Of a DNA stretch of 14,719 nucleotides, positions 1-6,609 are shown in pieces (within the stretch, counting starts at the first letter, position 1; each line of letters starts with the position of its first letter). The position numbers and the translations under genes are program-made. The notes under the pieces were generated by a model. The model was not told the DNA's origin and ran no database searches. It was given only the letters and a program-made list of their open reading frames with translations. Source of the stretch: Thermoleophilia bacterium (GTDB taxonomy: Bacteria; Actinomycetota; Thermoleophilia; Gaiellales; Gaiellaceae); NCBI GenBank assembly GCA_025935275.1, contig JAICVP010000022.1:1-14719 (forward strand), in the 5' to 3' direction.

Positions 1-198
1 ACCGAGAACATCTGCCCCGAGGACGTCGAGTTCGCGAACGGCCACTCGCACTGCATGGCGATGCTCTTGGGGCCGGCCGGTGAGTCCATTCCCGTCCGCG
101 ACGGCGAGCTGTGCCTCGGCACCTGGCAGCGCGTCCTCTTCATGGAGCTCGACCGCTCCCGCGAGCGCCGCTGGATCGTCCAGGTCGTCGGCGACTAG
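1..198 (+). CDS. YjbQ-family (UPF0047) protein, C-terminal part
   Basis: This is the 3' end of a gene that begins left of the window; 65 codons remain before TAG at 196-198. The residues include NGHSHCMAMLLG, then IPVRDGEL, LGTWQRVLFMELD, and a final WIVQVVGD. This order is the conserved C-terminal half of the YjbQ/UPF0047 family, small proteins of about 130-140 residues. Some members have weak thiamine-phosphate synthase activity; the physiological role is unsettled. The family match is seen by eye in the motif order. The exact function is not inferable. A hairpin follows the stop at 214-241. Confidence 0.82.
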   Translation, partial: TENICPEDVEFANGHSHCMAMLLGPAGESIPVRDGELCLGTWQRVLFMELDRSRERRWIVQVVGD

Positions 199-213
199 CG
201 CGCCGGACCAAGT

Positions 214-241
214 GAAACGGGGCCGCCGCCAGCCCCGTTTC
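214..241 (+). terminator. Hairpin after the YjbQ-family gene, likely terminator
   Basis: A perfect 10-bp stem, GAAACGGGGC (214-223) and GCCCCGTTTC (232-241), encloses an 8-nt loop and begins 15 nt after the stop codon. No long T-tract follows, only a short one at about 251-254, as is common in GC-rich genomes. Termination is inferred from position and stem strength. Confidence 0.6.
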
Positions 242-363
242 GGTGGAAACCTTTCCGGGCTGCCCCCGCCGCATCGGGGCCCGACCCGGGTATTTTCTTT
301 CGCCTCCGACACTTTGCCTCAGCAGCCCGCGGCCGTCCCCCCTCCGAGGGAGTTGACTTCCTC

Positions 364-375
364 CCCCGTTCGGGG
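364..375 (-). terminator. Small hairpin downstream of zur
   Basis: CCCC-GTTC-GGGG (364-375) lies about 30 nt past the zur stop codon on the minus strand. The stem is short but all G-C, with a four-base loop. It may end zur transcription. The rest of 242-406 shows no gene. Confidence 0.35.
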
Positions 376-406
376 TTGACCGCGGTACTTCACCAGCTTG
401 ATTCGG

Positions 407-835
407 TCAGGCCGCCTGGCACTCGGCGCAGAGCCCCGTGACCTCGAGGGTGTGCGCCATCGGCGCGAACCCGTGCTCGCGGGCGGCCTTCCCGAGCCAT
501 TCGTCGACCTCGCAGCCCTCGACCTCCGCAACGCCGTGGCAGCGGGAGCAGACGAGATGGTGGTGGTGCCCCTCGCCGCAGAGGCGGTAGCACGTCTCGC
601 CAGGCCGGTGCGCGAACTCGTCCACGACGCCGTGCTCGCCGAGCAGGGACAGCGTGCGATACACGGTGGCGAGGCCCACGGGCTCGCCGCTCTGGCGCAG
701 GCGCGCGTAGATCTCCTGGGCCGTGGCGTCGTGCGGTTCGGCGGCGAGCGTCTCGAGCACGAGCAGACGCTGGCGCGTGGCCCGGAGCCCGGCGCGTGCG
801 AGGCGCTCTTCCGAAGTGCTTTGCGCCGCGTTCAT
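407..835 (-). CDS. zur: Fur-family zinc uptake regulator (Zur)
   Basis: The gene encodes a 142-residue Fur-superfamily repressor. An N-terminal winged helix occupies about 1-80, with the recognition-helix region LATVYRTLSLLGEHGVV at 55-71. A metal-binding dimerisation half follows, with a GHHHHLVCSRC segment (CxxC at 96-99) and a second CxxC at 136-139, the pair that holds the structural zinc. Family members bind metal and repress metal-uptake genes. Placement back-to-back with a zinc-type ABC transporter makes Zur more likely than Fur or Mur, which is inference from context. I chose the ATG at 833-835 because the homologous region starts right after it; an upstream in-frame ATG at 874 would lie inside the operator. 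No Shine-Dalgarno is visible, and a TATCGT hexamer ends 8 nt before the start, so the mRNA may be leaderless. Confidence 0.88.
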   Translation of the reverse strand: MNAAQSTSEERLARAGLRATRQRLLVLETLAAEPHDATAQEIYARLRQSGEPVGLATVYRTLSLLGEHGVVDEFAHRPGETCYRLCGEGHHHHLVCSRCHGVAEVEGCEVDEWLGKAAREHGFAPMAHTLEVTGLCAECQAA

Positions 836-842
836 GTCGGAG

Positions 843-849
843 TACGATA
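843..849. promoter_or_regulatory. Shared bidirectional -10 element of zur and znuA
   Basis: The 22-bp zur-znuA gap contains TACGATA. Read on plus, TACGAT (843-848) lies 9 nt before the znuA ATG. Read on minus, TATCGT (849-844) lies 8 nt before the zur ATG. Both distances fit start sites at or next to the start codon. A TTGCGC at 821-826, 16 nt upstream of the plus-strand hexamer, could be the znuA -35. This is a sequence prediction only. Confidence 0.5.
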
Positions 850-857
850 CCGCAGAA

Positions 858-1694
858 ATGAGATTGAGAATCATTCTCAGTGGGGTGGTCGTTTTCCTGC
901 TGACCGCGTGCGGTGCCTCCGTGAGCGCCGGGCCAGACGCCGTGGTCGCTGGCTTCTATCCGCTCGCATTCGCGGCGGAGGAGGTCGCGCCGGGCGTTCC
1001 GGTCGAGAACCTCACGCCGCCCGGTGCCGAGCCCCACGATCTCGAGCTCTCCCCCATCGACGCTGCATCGGTACGGGACGCGAGGCTTGTCCTGCTCCTC
1101 GGTCAGGGGTTCCAGCCGCAGCTCGAGGACGCCGCCGGCGAGGGCGACAACGTCCTCCACCTCCTCGACACCGCCGGGCTCGACCTGCTCCCGAACGGGG
1201 ATCCACATGTCTGGCTCGACCCCGTGCGCTACGCGAAGATCGTCGAGCGGATCGGCGAGGCGCTCGACGCCGAGCAGGCAGCCTCGAGGCTCGTCGCGCG
1301 GCTCCAGGAGCTGGATGCCGACTACCACGAAGGCCTGGCGACCTGCGAGCGGCACGAGATCGTCACGAGCCACGAGGCGTTCGCGTATCTCGCCCAGGGC
1401 TACGGCCTCGAGCAGATCCCGATCACCGGCCTCAGCCCGGAGGCCGAGCCGCAGCCGGCGGACCTGGCCCGCGTCGTCGACCTCGTCGATGAGCGCGGAG
1501 TGACGACGATCTACTACGAGACGCTCGTCTCCCCGCGGATCGCGGAAACCGTCGCGCGGGAGACCGGCGCCGAGACTGCAGTGCTCGACCCGATCGAGGG
1601 GCTCACCCCGGCCGAGATCGCCAACGGCGAGGACTACTTCACCCGCATGCGAGCGAACCTGCGGGCGCTGGAGGAGGGCCTGGGATGTCACTAG
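858..1694 (+). CDS. znuA: Zinc ABC transporter substrate-binding lipoprotein (ZnuA)
   Basis: The gene encodes a 278-residue cluster A-I solute-binding protein, predicted to be a lipoprotein that captures Zn(II) outside the membrane for ZnuB/ZnuC. The signal peptide begins MRLRII with a hydrophobic core and a lipobox LTAC, cysteine at residue 18. Likely metal ligands sit in conserved contexts: His60 (EPHDLE), His117 (DPHVWLDP), His172 (SHEAF) and Asp244 (LDPIEGL). The His-rich loop found before DPH in many ZnuA proteins is absent, so manganese specificity cannot be excluded; the Zur-like neighbour favours zinc. I chose ATG 858 because it gives a normal signal peptide with basic residues; ATG 834 would overlap the zur start. 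The end overlaps znuC by 10 bp. Confidence 0.88.
   Translation: MRLRIILSGVVVFLLTACGASVSAGPDAVVAGFYPLAFAAEEVAPGVPVENLTPPGAEPHDLELSPIDAASVRDARLVLLLGQGFQPQLEDAAGEGDNVLHLLDTAGLDLLPNGDPHVWLDPVRYAKIVERIGEALDAEQAASRLVARLQELDADYHEGLATCERHEIVTSHEAFAYLAQGYGLEQIPITGLSPEAEPQPADLARVVDLVDERGVTTIYYETLVSPRIAETVARETGAETAVLDPIEGLTPAEIANGEDYFTRMRANLRALEEGLGCH
865..879. promoter_or_regulatory. Predicted Zur box (7-1-7 palindrome)
   Basis: TGAGAAT-C-ATTCTCA is a perfect inverted repeat around one central base, the classic Fur/Zur operator geometry and close to actinobacterial Zur boxes. It lies at codons 3-8 of znuA and at about the -35 region of the zur promoter on the other strand. Bound repressor could therefore block both promoters. 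The repressor assignment is inferred from the adjacent gene. Confidence 0.8.
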
Positions 1695-2404
1695 CGGTCG
1701 AGCTTCAGGGCGTCTCGTTCGCCTACCCCGGAGGGCCGGAGATCCTGAGCGGCGTCGACCTCCAGGTCAGGCGCGGCGAGTTCGTGACCATCGCCGGGCC
1801 GAACGGCGGCGGGAAGACGACGCTCCTGCGCGTGGCCCTCGGCCTCGAGGAGCCCGTCACCGGTGAGGCGCGGCTCTTCGGCGAGGCGGCCGACCGCGTT
1901 CGCGACCGCTATCGAATCGGCTACCTCGCGCAGCGAGCACGACTCGGGATCGACGCGCCGGCGAGCGTGGCCGAGGTCGTCGCGGCCGGACGCGTCGCGC
2001 GCAGAGGCCTGTTCAAGCCCTTCGGCAGCGGCGACCGGGAGGCGGTCGCGGCCTCGATCGCGCGGGTCGGCCTGGTCGACGAGTCACGCACGCCGATCCA
2101 ACGGCTGTCCGGCGGGCAGCAGCAGCGGGCCTACATCGCGAAGGCGCTCGCCGGCGAGCCCGAGCTTCTCGTCCTCGACGAGCCGACCGCCGGAGTCGAT
2201 GTGGACGCCCAGGAGGCCTTCGGCGCCTTTCTCGGCGAGCTGCACGAGGCGCTCGGCGTGACCATCCTTTACGTCTCGCACGAGTTCGGCGCCGTCGAGC
2301 GGTTTGTCGAGCGCGTGATCCTCGTCCGCGGCGGGATCGTGTTCGACGGCCCTCCCGCCGAGCTCCCGGCCCACTGGCACGACCCTTCTCATGTTCATCC
2401 TTGA
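1685..2404 (+). CDS. znuC: Zinc ABC transporter ATP-binding protein (ZnuC)
   Basis: The gene encodes a 239-residue ABC ATPase with the complete motif set: Walker A GPNGGGKT (38-45), Q-loop YLAQ (80-83), signature LSGGQ (141-145), Walker B LLVLDE (161-166) and the switch histidine His199 in YVSHE. It would power import through ZnuB on the cytoplasmic face. The ATG lies inside the end of znuA, with a strong GGAGGAGGG ribosome binding site at 1670-1678. The 10-bp overlap upstream and 14-bp overlap with znuB suggest translational coupling in one operon. The length is typical of the Mn/Zn/Fe-type (ABC-3) ATPases. Confidence 0.92.
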   Translation: MSLAVELQGVSFAYPGGPEILSGVDLQVRRGEFVTIAGPNGGGKTTLLRVALGLEEPVTGEARLFGEAADRVRDRYRIGYLAQRARLGIDAPASVAEVVAAGRVARRGLFKPFGSGDREAVAASIARVGLVDESRTPIQRLSGGQQQRAYIAKALAGEPELLVLDEPTAGVDVDAQEAFGAFLGELHEALGVTILYVSHEFGAVERFVERVILVRGGIVFDGPPAELPAHWHDPSHVHP

Positions 2405-3200
2405 CGCCGACTTCATGCGGATCGCGTTCGCGACCGGCGCGGTCGTCGGCGTGCTCGCCCCTGCGGTCGGGTTCTTTCTCGTCCAGCGGCAGATGAGCCT
2501 GATCGGCGATGGGATCGGACACGCCGCCTTCGCGGGAGTGGCGGCCGGCTACCTCTTCGGGGTGTCGCCTGTCGGAGCGGCGCTCGTCGCCGCGACGCTG
2601 GCGGCGGTGGGCGTTGAATGGCTCAGGAGCCGGCACCGCGCCGCGGGTGACCAGGCTCTCGCGCTCATCTTCTACACGGGGATCGCCGCGGGAGTCGTAC
2701 TCGTGTCCGCCGCGGGCGCCCTGAACGCGAACCTCTTCTCGTTTCTCTTCGGCTCCATTCTCACCGTCACGTGGTCCGACTTCTGGCTCGTCGCGGTGCT
2801 CGGCGCGGTCGGTCTCGGCGTGATCGCGCTCCTCTATCGGGGTCTCGTCGCCGTTGCACTGGACGAGGACGGCGCAAGGGTCAGCGGCCTTCCGATCGCC
2901 TTCCTGAACGTGGCTCTCGCCGCGCTGGCAGGCGTGACCGTCGCCGTCTCGATGCGGATCGTGGGCATCCTCCTCATCGCGGCCCTGATGGTGCTGCCGG
3001 TGATCGCCGCAGGGCGCATCGGAAGGAGTATCCGCTCGACGATGCTACTGTCGATCGGAATCGGCCTCTTATCTGTGGCGGCCGGTTTGACGATCTCGTA
3101 CTACGCAAACCTCGCTCCTGGAGGCGCGATCGTTCTCCTTGCGGCCGCATTCGCGGTGGCCGCAGTGGCAGGCGCACCGCTCCTCAATAGAGCCCGATAG
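2391..3200 (+). CDS. znuB: Zinc ABC transporter permease (ZnuB)
   Basis: The gene encodes a 269-residue polytopic permease of the ABC-3 (ZnuB/MntB/TroC) family. It has about eight hydrophobic segments and the family's N-terminal stretch GFFLVQRQMSLIGDGIGHAA (28-47). The segment DEDGARVSGLP (158-168) lies at the usual position of the cytoplasmic loop that contacts the ATPase. The start at 2391 overlaps znuC; ATG 2415 (MRIAFATG) is an alternative eight codons in. It completes the znuACB operon, presumably controlled by the operator at 865-879. No obvious terminator is seen before the next gene. Confidence 0.9.
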   Translation: MFILDADFMRIAFATGAVVGVLAPAVGFFLVQRQMSLIGDGIGHAAFAGVAAGYLFGVSPVGAALVAATLAAVGVEWLRSRHRAAGDQALALIFYTGIAAGVVLVSAAGALNANLFSFLFGSILTVTWSDFWLVAVLGAVGLGVIALLYRGLVAVALDEDGARVSGLPIAFLNVALAALAGVTVAVSMRIVGILLIAALMVLPVIAAGRIGRSIRSTMLLSIGIGLLSVAAGLTISYYANLAPGGAIVLLAAAFAVAAVAGAPLLNRAR

Positions 3201-3233
3201 TCACATCAAGACAATTTTCCTACGTTTCCTGCC

Positions 3234-3239
3234 TATTCT
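3234..3239 (+). promoter_or_regulatory. Possible -10 for the M23-like gene
   Basis: TATTCT lies 7 nt before the GTG at 3247, which has no Shine-Dalgarno. This spacing fits a leaderless transcript. No convincing -35 was found. The surrounding 3201-3240 is locally AT-rich compared with the rest of the window. Confidence 0.4.
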
Positions 3240-3246
3240 TGAAGTC

Positions 3247-4206
3247 GTGAAACGGTTCAGCCTCCTTGCCGGGCTCGCACTCGTGTTGCTCGCCCTCCTC
3301 CCCGCCCGCGCGAGCGCCGACCTGCTGCCGGTTGCCGTCCAGGTCCGATCCGCGGACGGGATGACCGTTCAGGTGTCGGGAGCGGGCGCGCTGAGTTACC
3401 CGCGCAGCGGCCGGTTCGTGCGCGCCCGGTCGGTCACCGTCGAGGGCGACCACATCGTCTTCACCGGCCTCTCGCTCCTCGGTGGACGAGTGAAGGCCGA
3501 CCAGCTGATCGTTCCGGTCAACGGGCTCGGCGAAGCTTCGCTCACGGGCCTACGGGTCGAGGGCAAGAAGCCGCAGGGACTGCCGAACCAGGTCATCCCC
3601 CTGAAGGACGGCGGGTACGTCATCTCGCTGCAGGAGTCCTTGGACGGTCAGCAGCGCACGCTGGAGGGCCTCCTCGTCCATCTCGGCGCCAAGACCGGGA
3701 GGCTTCCGGCCGGTGCGGAGATCCTCGTCGGCGTCCCCTCGGCAGTCGACCCGGCAGCAGGCTATGCGTACCCGCTCGCTGAGCAGGGCGAGATCATCGG
3801 CTGCCCCTTCGTTCCAGGCTCCACGCACAGCGCCTTCGTCGCCCCCGACAACCTCGCCTCGGACAACGCCGTCGACATCTCGATTCCCGTCGGGACGCCC
3901 GTCTATGCCGTCACAGACGGTGTGATCGGGACGCAAATCGGCGCCCTGGAGTCCACGGATCCGCGGATGGCCGGTCTCCGTGTCCACCTGAACGCACCCG
4001 GAGTCCAGTTCTATTACGCCCACCTCTCCCGAATCGACGTCGTGCCCGGCCAGGTCGTCCAGGCCGGCCAGCAACTCGGGCTTTCGGGCTCGGCCAACGG
4101 CGCGGCCCACCTTCACTTCGCCCAGGACGTCGGCAACCCCGCCGAGACCGTCGGTGCACAGGCCGCCTGCCCGTTCTACCAGTCCTATTCAGAGCCCTGG
4201 GGCTAG
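3247..4206 (+). CDS. Secreted M23-like (LytM/peptidoglycan hydrolase fold) protein
   Basis: The protein has 319 residues from GTG 3247. It starts with a Sec signal peptide MKRFSLLAGL...ARASA, with probable cleavage after residue 24. Residues 25-170 are an uncharacterised beta-rich region. Residues 175-300 resemble the M23 zinc metallopeptidase domain: AVDISIPVGTPVYAVTDGVI (208-227), a YYAHLSRI strand with His259, and HLHF with His288 and His290. The usual first zinc ligand, the His of HxGxD, is Asp206 here (DNAVD), while the partner Asp210 is kept. The enzyme may be altered or inactive, perhaps an activator like other degenerate LytM proteins. The gene is 46 bp past znuB and may be read from its own promoter. 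Confidence 0.75.
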   Translation: MKRFSLLAGLALVLLALLPARASADLLPVAVQVRSADGMTVQVSGAGALSYPRSGRFVRARSVTVEGDHIVFTGLSLLGGRVKADQLIVPVNGLGEASLTGLRVEGKKPQGLPNQVIPLKDGGYVISLQESLDGQQRTLEGLLVHLGAKTGRLPAGAEILVGVPSAVDPAAGYAYPLAEQGEIIGCPFVPGSTHSAFVAPDNLASDNAVDISIPVGTPVYAVTDGVIGTQIGALESTDPRMAGLRVHLNAPGVQFYYAHLSRIDVVPGQVVQAGQQLGLSGSANGAAHLHFAQDVGNPAETVGAQAACPFYQSYSEPWG

Positions 4207-4272
4207 TCCCTACGACCGCCACCTAGGCGATCTGCCGGAGGAAAGGGCGTTCTCCGGGACACCAGCCTTGAC

Positions 4273-4278
4273 TACGAT
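4273..4278 (+). promoter_or_regulatory. Possible -10 for the cyclase gene
   Basis: TACGAT lies exactly 7 nt before the GTG at 4286. It is the same hexamer and nearly the same spacing as at 843 and 11522. A leaderless start is inferred. No clear -35 is present. Confidence 0.42.
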
Positions 4279-4285
4279 TCGGCGT

Positions 4286-5488
4286 GTGCCTGAGTTGAGC
4301 GTCTCCGAGGTCGCCGTCGCCGGCGGGACGTCGGAGGAAAAAGTCGAGGAGCTGACCCGGGTCGGCGTCATCAGTCCTCAGAACGGCGGGGGCTATCGTC
4401 CGAGCGACGTGCGGCGCGTGCGCCTCACGCTTGCGCTCGCCACTTCGGGCGTCCCGTTCGAGGCCGTCGGCGAGGCCATCCAGGACGGGCGCATCTCGTT
4501 CGACTTCATCGACGAGCTCGCGCCGAACCCGATCCCACTCCTCCCCGAGACGCAGACCGAGCTCGTCGAGCGGCTCGGGCTCTCGGACGAGCTCGCCCGG
4601 GGACTCGGAACCATCCTCGGCACCTGCTCGCTCCCACCCGACCAGCAGGTCCGCACCGATCACGCAGAGCTTTTCGAGCTCGTCGCCGCAGCCAAAGCGG
4701 CGGGAGCGGACGACGACCTCGTCATCCGCGTCGTGCGCGTCACCGCCGAGAGCCTGCGCCACATCATCGACGCCCAGCGCGACTTCATCGACGTGAGCCT
4801 CCTCGAGCCCGCCGCGGCCGCCGGGGCGACGCCGTCGGAGATGCTCACGGTCACCGCGCCCACCAGGCGCCGCTATCGCGAGCTCGGGCGGCGGTCGGTC
4901 GAGCTCCTCTTCGACCGCTTCGTCGACGAGTCCACCTTTCAGCAGGTCGTCGAGCTGATGGAGTCAGAGCTGGGCGAGCACCGGGTTGCCGGAGGAACGG
5001 AGCCTGCGATCGCGTTCATCGACCTGAGCGGCTACACCCGGCTGGCCGAGGAAGCCGGCGACGCCGAGGCTGCCGCCCAGGCGACACGCTTCATCGCGGC
5101 CGTGGAGGCGGCGGCGAGCGAGACCGGCGGCCGGCTCGTGAAGGTCCTCGGCGACGGCGTGATGATGCACTTCGGCGATTCCGATTCGGCGATCCGCGCG
5201 GCCATCGGCGTCCTTAGCCGCGTCCAGAGACAGGGCCTTCCCGCCGCCCGTGCAGGAATCAACTCGGGCCCGATGGTGCGCCGCGACGGCGACTACTTCG
5301 GCTCCGTCGTCAACGTCGCGGCGCGTGCCGCCGACTACGCGCGCGCCCACGAGATCCTCGTCACCCAGGATGTCATGGACTCCTGGACGGGGGGCGACTC
5401 GATCTACTTCCGCAGCATCGGCGCGGTCGCCCTCAAGAACGTGAGCCGCCGCGTGGAGCTCTTCCAGGTCATGCCCGCCGAAGGCTAG
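4286..5488 (+). CDS. Class III adenylate/guanylate cyclase with MerR-like N-terminal domain
   Basis: The protein has 400 residues. Residues 3-70 look like a MerR-type helix-turn-helix: SVSEVAVAGGTSEEKVEEL, then VGVISP and a GYRPSDVRRVRL segment. Residues 90-230 form a helical region resembling the regulatory part of mycobacterial-type cyclases. Residues 238-397 are a class III cyclase homology domain: Asp246 (FIDLSGYT) and Asp290 (LGDG) for metals, Lys286 for the base, and Asn343/Arg347 (VVNVAAR) for the transition state. The catalytic set appears intact, so cAMP (or cGMP) production in the cytosol is likely. I chose GTG 4286 because it fits the homology start and the TACGAT spacing; longer in-frame starts reach back into the upstream gene. 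Whether the N-terminus binds DNA or only regulates the enzyme is unknown. Confidence 0.82.
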   Translation: MPELSVSEVAVAGGTSEEKVEELTRVGVISPQNGGGYRPSDVRRVRLTLALATSGVPFEAVGEAIQDGRISFDFIDELAPNPIPLLPETQTELVERLGLSDELARGLGTILGTCSLPPDQQVRTDHAELFELVAAAKAAGADDDLVIRVVRVTAESLRHIIDAQRDFIDVSLLEPAAAAGATPSEMLTVTAPTRRRYRELGRRSVELLFDRFVDESTFQQVVELMESELGEHRVAGGTEPAIAFIDLSGYTRLAEEAGDAEAAAQATRFIAAVEAAASETGGRLVKVLGDGVMMHFGDSDSAIRAAIGVLSRVQRQGLPAARAGINSGPMVRRDGDYFGSVVNVAARAADYARAHEILVTQDVMDSWTGGDSIYFRSIGAVALKNVSRRVELFQVMPAEG

Positions 5489-5504
5489 GACGCTGATGCT
5501 CGTG

Positions 5505-5520
5505 GGCGGCGGGGGCCGCC
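5505..5520 (+). terminator. GC hairpin between convergent genes
   Basis: GGCGGC (5505-5510) and GCCGCC (5515-5520) pair around a GGGG loop, 16 nt after the cyclase stop. The next gene points the other way and ends at 5552, so this hairpin could end transcripts from both sides. No T-tract is present. Confidence 0.42.
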
Positions 5521-5551
5521 GAAGCGACCCCCGCTACACCAAGCCGTTCGG

Positions 5552-6439
5552 CTAGCGCTGGTTTCCGCTGGACGGCGGTCGGACCTCGGTCTCGAGATCC
5601 GGCGCCGGCTCGAAGACGACCGGCTCCCCGACGGTCTCCGTCTCCTCCTCGGTCCGGTAACGGGCAGCGAGAGCCGAGTCGCCCTCGATGTCCTGATCGT
5701 CCTGGAGGTTGGACTTCATCTGCTCAGCTTCCTCGCGGGCTCGATCCCGGCCCTGCTGCAGATCCTGCTTCATCTGCTCGCGATTCCGCTGGCCGGCCGC
5801 GTAGGCGCCCTCGAGCATCCTGGCCGCCACGTCCCGGCCGCCCAGCCCGAACGCGAGCGCCATACCCAGCGCGATGGCGCCGAGCAGCGAGGCGTACGTG
5901 ATCGTGACGATTGTCTCCGCGATCTGAAGCTGGTCGAGGATCATGAATCCCGCGACCGCCATGATCAGGGTGGGCACCACCGTGGAGAGCACCTTGCCGG
6001 TCGTGGTGTCGCCCATCGTGCGCGACACGATCGCCCCGACGCCCGCGGCGATCGCCGCTGCGACGAGGAAGATCAGGAAGGCCGCGATCAGGTTCGGCAC
6101 GTAGGCCCAGACCGTCCCGACGAAGTCGTCGAGCGCCTGGATGCCGAGCACGTCTACGGCAATCGAGATCGCCCCGATGAAGATCAACCAGAACGTGATG
6201 CGTCCGATGAGCGACGACGGGCTACGCGTCACGCGGCCGATCCAGTCGCCGGCAGTCCCGCTTCGCAGGCGGTCGTCCAGACCGGTCCGGCGAAGGAAGC
6301 GCGAGACCAGGTTGGCCACGATCTTCGCGATGAAGTAGCCGATGATCAGAACCGCGATGAATCCGAGGAACCGCGGCACCCAGAGGGCGAAAACGTCTGC
6401 CCCTCTCTGGACGCTGTCCCCTACATCTGCAATGAGCAT
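5552..6439 (-). CDS. MscS-related TM-helix-repeat membrane protein
   Basis: The protein has 295 residues from the ATG at 6437-6439. That start has a clear GGAGG (6447-6451) 7 nt upstream; a longer in-frame start at 6499 lacks this. There are about five hydrophobic segments, near residues 21-44, 81-100, 112-138, 154-170 and 178-200. The last ends in ALGMALAFGLGGRDVAARML, a hallmark of the conserved TM-helix family associated with mechanosensitive channels. The soluble beta domain of true MscS is missing; instead residues 217-250 form a charged coiled coil rich in Gln/Glu/Arg, followed by an acidic tail. A role in envelope tension or osmotic stress is inferred. The gene is preceded by a sigma-B/F-like promoter (6557-6581) and a hairpin leader. 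Confidence 0.75.
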   Translation of the reverse strand: MLIADVGDSVQRGADVFALWVPRFLGFIAVLIIGYFIAKIVANLVSRFLRRTGLDDRLRSGTAGDWIGRVTRSPSSLIGRITFWLIFIGAISIAVDVLGIQALDDFVGTVWAYVPNLIAAFLIFLVAAAIAAGVGAIVSRTMGDTTTGKVLSTVVPTLIMAVAGFMILDQLQIAETIVTITYASLLGAIALGMALAFGLGGRDVAARMLEGAYAAGQRNREQMKQDLQQGRDRAREEAEQMKSNLQDDQDIEGDSALAARYRTEEETETVGEPVVFEPAPDLETEVRPPSSGNQR

Positions 6440-6526
6440 GTCTCTCCCTCCGCGGAAGCCGCCGGGCCGATCCCCGGTCGGCGTCAGGGCAGGCGACACC
6501 CGCGAAGGCAGCCCGCCGACCCCCTG

Positions 6527-6545
6527 CTCCCGGGAAGCCCGGGAG
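6527..6545 (-). terminator. Strong hairpin between the DUF2254 and MscS-like genes
   Basis: CTCCCGGG (6527-6534) and CCCGGGAG (6538-6545) form a perfect 8-bp stem with a 3-nt loop. It lies 65 nt after the DUF2254 stop, so it may be a terminator. It also lies just inside the 5' leader expected from the stress-type promoter at 6557-6581, so it could be a leader structure of the MscS-like mRNA. Confidence 0.5.
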
Positions 6546-6556
6546 AATGCAAGCGT

Positions 6557-6581
6557 TTACCCGCCTCGCCCTCGCATAAAC
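6557..6581 (-). promoter_or_regulatory. Sigma-B/sigma-F-like promoter of the MscS-like gene
   Basis: On the minus strand GTTT (6581-6578) is followed after 15 nt by GGGTAA (6562-6557). This matches the GTTT-N14-16-GGGTA(T/A) pattern of actinobacterial general-stress sigma factors. The transcript would carry a leader of about 110 nt. The same bases also form an inverted repeat, CGTTTA (6554-6559) with TAAACG (6577-6582). Activity is predicted only. Confidence 0.5.
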
Positions 6582-6609
6582 GATGAGCCGCGAGCAGTGG
6601 ACCGGCGAC

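Noticed and set aside
836..874. Longer zur start at 874, adding 13 residues
   Set aside because: It would place the start inside the operator and beyond the znuA start codon, and the added residues are not family-like.
390..1691. Long open frame on the minus strand opposite znuA, 433 codons
   Set aside because: It is a GC-rich shadow: it overlaps zur in another frame and znuA in antisense, and its residues show no domain, while both real genes have clear motifs.
6440..6499. Longer start of the MscS-like gene at 6499
   Set aside because: The ATG at 6439 has a clear GGAGG at 7 nt; the extra 20 residues are Gly/Arg/Pro-rich and unlike the family.
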